Source: an uncultured bacterium (GTDB taxonomy: Bacteria > Pseudomonadota > Gammaproteobacteria > Burkholderiales > Burkholderiaceae_D). Taken from it: a DNA stretch of 8,533 nucleotides. Of the stretch, positions 6,820 to 8,533 are shown piece after piece (position 1 is the first letter of the stretch; each line of letters starts with the position of its first letter). Made by a program: the position numbers and the translations under genes. Below the pieces are notes generated by a model. It ran no database searches and was not told the DNA's origin. It worked only from the letters and a program-made list of their open reading frames with translations. The stretch covers positions 1 through 8,533 of the forward strand of contig CAIQLE010000119.1 of the NCBI GenBank assembly GCA_903872555.1, written 5' to 3'.

Positions 6820-7917
6820 ATGGCAAACACTTCCCACCCTGCTTCGTATATAGGCTTAATGTCCGGCACTAGCCTCGATGGTGTCGATGGCGTGCTGACC
6901 TCCTTCAATGGCTCGCCGCATGCAGCCTATGTACCTTTTCCTGACGATCTGCGCCACGAACTGCTGGCGCTGCAGGCCGCCAGCGAGAATGAGATTCATC
7001 GTGAAGCGCTGGCTGCCAATCGCATGGCTTACTTGTATGCAGAGTGTGTACAACTGCTGCTGAACAGCTCAGACATGACTGCAACTGACATTGCCGCTAT
7101 AGGCTCGCATGGCCAGACCATACGGCATCTGCCGGATCAGGGATATACGCGACAAATCAACAGCCCGGCCTTACTGGCTGAACTGACTGGCATTGATGTG
7201 ATTGCAGATTTCCGCAGCCGCGATATTGCCGCAGGTGGCCAGGGTGCGCCTTTAGTGCCCGCCTTTCATCAGGCGATTTTTGGTGATGCCAGTGCAACGC
7301 GTGTGGTGGCTAACATTGGTGGCATCAGCAACATCAGCATCCTGCATCCGCAGGGCGAAGTGCTGGGCTATGACACTGGTCCCGGCAATCTATTGATGGA
7401 TTACTGGGCGCAAAAACATCTGGGTCAGAGCTTCGATCTGAATGGCAACTGGGCTGCCTCGGGCAAGGTCTTGCCCGAACTAATGAACTCACTCATGTCC
7501 GAGTCTTATCTGTCGCTGCCAGCACCTAAAAGCACAGGGCGTGACTTATTCAATCCCGGCTGGCTGGAACACCATCTGCAGGCCTTTGTTTCACAGGCTG
7601 CAGTCGATGTACAGGCCACACTCACGGCCTACACTGCACACACGCTGGCTGATGCGATCAGACTCCATGCCGCCGGCGCTGAGTCTGTGTATGTCTGTGG
7701 TGGTGGCGCCTTGAACGGGCATTTGATGTCCATACTGCAGGCGGCGCTGCCTATGCCAGTCAAGAGCACCGACAGCTTAGGCGTGGCAGTCAACCATGTA
7801 GAAGCAATGGCATTTGCCTGGCTGGCAGCGCGCTTCTGTCAGAGACTGCCGGGCAATCTGGCTTCAGTCACGGGTGCTCGTGGTCCGCGCATTCTGGGAG
7901 CGCTGTATCCCGCATGA
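6820..7917 (+). CDS. anmK: Anhydro-N-acetylmuramic acid kinase
   Basis: AnmK opens the 1,6-anhydro ring of anhydroMurNAc and phosphorylates it with ATP to MurNAc-6-phosphate, a cytoplasmic step of peptidoglycan recycling. The 365-residue protein matches the family length (about 370). Landmarks in order: GLMSGTSLDGVD at 12-23 (nucleotide binding), IGSHGQTIRH, DFRSRDIAAGGQGAPLVP, ANIGGISNI, GYDTGPGN with the expected catalytic base D185, STGRDLFNPGWL, and VCGGGALNG near the C-terminus. An in-frame stop at 6808-6810 makes the ATG at 6820 the first usable start; only a weak AAGA precedes it. It lies 55 bp after the M23 peptidase gene and probably shares its promoter at about 5321-5329. A MurNAc-6-P etherase (murQ) gene, the next step, is not in the window. 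A bidirectional terminator follows. Confidence 0.97.
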   Translation: MANTSHPASYIGLMSGTSLDGVDGVLTSFNGSPHAAYVPFPDDLRHELLALQAASENEIHREALAANRMAYLYAECVQLLLNSSDMTATDIAAIGSHGQTIRHLPDQGYTRQINSPALLAELTGIDVIADFRSRDIAAGGQGAPLVPAFHQAIFGDASATRVVANIGGISNISILHPQGEVLGYDTGPGNLLMDYWAQKHLGQSFDLNGNWAASGKVLPELMNSLMSESYLSLPAPKSTGRDLFNPGWLEHHLQAFVSQAAVDVQATLTAYTAHTLADAIRLHAAGAESVYVCGGGALNGHLMSILQAALPMPVKSTDSLGVAVNHVEAMAFAWLAARFCQRLPGNLASVTGARGPRILGALYPA

Positions 7918-7951
7918 GCGAGGCATGAAGCAGGCATAGTGAAGCAGACAT

Positions 7952-7985
7952 AAAAAAAGCGCGGATCGCTCCGCGCTTTTTCTTC
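7952..7985. terminator. Bidirectional intrinsic terminator between anmK and erpA
   Basis: AAAAAGCGCGGA (7954-7965) and TCCGCGCTTTTT (7970-7981) are perfect reverse complements around a TCGC loop (7966-7969). The GC-rich core has 7 bp. On the plus strand the hairpin ends in a T-run (7977-7981, then CTTC); on the minus strand the A-run 7952-7958 becomes a T-run. It therefore serves anmK and erpA, which converge here. Confidence 0.92.
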
Positions 7986-8000
7986 GACAAATTCGGTGTA

Positions 8001-8351
8001 TCAGGCTGAGAAAGAAGAACCGCAGCCGCAGGTGGTTGTCGCATTCGGATTCTTAATGACGAACTGCGCGCCTTCGAGATCATCTTTGTAATCGATCTCA
8101 GCGCCCACCAGATACTGATAGCTCATGGAATCGATCAGCAGCTGCACGCCGTTCTTGTGCATCGCTGTGTCGTCTTCATTGACGATTTCGTCAAAAGTAA
8201 ATCCGTACTGAAAACCCGAGCAACCGCCGCCCTGCACAAAGACACGCAGTTTCAGATCCGGATTACCCTCTTCTTCTATCAGCTGCGCCACTTTGCTGGC
8301 CGCGCTGTCAGTGAAGTTGATGGGTGCCGGCATATCGATGGGTGCGTTCAT
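8001..8351 (-). CDS. erpA: ErpA, A-type iron-sulfur cluster insertion protein
   Basis: An A-type carrier that accepts Fe-S clusters from a scaffold such as IscU and passes them to apoproteins, including enzymes of isoprenoid synthesis in E. coli. The 116-residue length fits (E. coli ErpA 114). The three cluster-ligand cysteines are present: C44 in [11 protein letters not shown] and C108/C110 in the C-terminal CGCGSSF. ErpA rather than IscA or SufA is chosen from overall resemblance and from the absence of isc or suf genes nearby; erpA usually stands apart from these in betaproteobacteria. A good Shine-Dalgarno, AGGAG (8363-8359), lies 7 nt before the ATG, unusual in this window where most starts lack one. 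The ATG overlaps the stop of the upstream frame as ATGA, so translational coupling is likely. It ends at the shared terminator. Confidence 0.95.
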   Translation of the reverse strand: MNAPIDMPAPINFTDSAASKVAQLIEEEGNPDLKLRVFVQGGGCSGFQYGFTFDEIVNEDDTAMHKNGVQLLIDSMSYQYLVGAEIDYKDDLEGAQFVIKNPNATTTCGCGSSFSA

Positions 8352-8533
8352 GTTAATGCTCCTGCCTGTTGATTCAGTGTTTCAAGATTATAGCCCTTTG
8401 CACTCATAGCTGCAGAGTTCAGGGGTACGTGTTGCATGGGGCTTTCCATGCTGTTTTCAGCTGCGTTTCCAAGGATAGTGTCATGCACCATATCCTGACG
8501 CTTTTCACCGCCTTCATGCGGACTCAGCGTGCC
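8348..8533 (-). CDS. C-terminal end of an upstream gene, possibly bactofilin (partial)
   Basis: On the minus strand the frame entering at 8533 stays open for 61 codons and stops with TGA at 8350-8348, overlapping the erpA start by 4 bp; the other two minus-strand frames are interrupted by a stop within the first 20 bases. The visible peptide begins [15 protein letters not shown] and ends [11 protein letters not shown]. It is hydrophilic, contains many Met, Asn and Gln, has no membrane segment and no motif I recognise, as expected for a disordered tail. The identification as bactofilin (a polymer-forming cytoskeletal protein of the CcmA type) rests only on recalled gene order upstream of erpA in Burkholderiales, and on the possibility that GTL ends the beta-helix core. 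A chance open frame of this length is possible but not likely. The coding call is fairly sure and the product uncertain. Confidence 0.5.
   Translation of the reverse strand, partial: GTLSPHEGGEKRQDMVHDTILGNAAENSMESPMQHVPLNSAAMSAKGYNLETLNQQAGALT

Noticed and set aside
7927..7951. Imperfect repeat GAAGCAGGCAT / GAAGCAGACAT after anmK
   Set aside because: Only two 11-base words with one mismatch in a short gap before the terminator; too little to call an element.

Overview
This window looks like ordinary chromosomal housekeeping DNA from a betaproteobacterium, most likely Burkholderiales and possibly Oxalobacteraceae. The basis is the gene order (dusB-fis-purH on one side; dtd, tyrS, an M23 peptidase, anmK and erpA on the other) together with protein sequences of betaproteobacterial type. 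The assignment rests on recalled gene order and family resemblance; no search was run. I found no insertion sequence, phage gene, CRISPR array, tRNA or rRNA.

Left part, all on the minus strand and read from high to low coordinates: tyrS (tyrosyl-tRNA synthetase), dtd (D-aminoacyl-tRNA deacylase), a histidine phosphatase of the phosphoglycerate-mutase-like family, dusB (tRNA dihydrouridine synthase), fis (nucleoid protein and regulator) and purH (last two steps of IMP synthesis). purH runs off the left edge with roughly 100 C-terminal residues missing. dusB, fis and purH are separated by only about 30 bp and look like one operon. tyrS is set apart from dtd by two successive hairpins, the second followed by a T-tract.

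Right part: a divergent region (about 5282-5408) carries a strong extended -10 promoter (TGC-TATAAT) driving two plus-strand genes. These are a membrane-anchored M23 metallopeptidase resembling MepM, and anmK (anhydro-N-acetylmuramic acid kinase). One cuts peptidoglycan and the other recycles a peptidoglycan sugar. A perfect 12-bp bidirectional terminator then separates anmK from the convergent minus-strand gene erpA (A-type Fe-S carrier). erpA overlaps by 4 bp (ATGA) the end of a reading frame that enters from the right edge, probably the tail of a bactofilin gene.

Themes are translation quality and tRNA maturation (tyrS, dtd, dusB), purine synthesis (purH), cell-wall turnover and possibly shape (mepM-like, anmK, bactofilin-like tail), and Fe-S assembly (erpA). 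No intergenic gap exceeds about 130 bp. I saw no convincing novel system. The most notable details are a Pro in place of the usual Ser in the SQ motif of Dtd, a perfect 16-bp tandem repeat upstream of the phosphatase gene, an extra Cys near the DusB active site, and hairpins after tyrS and just before anmK.
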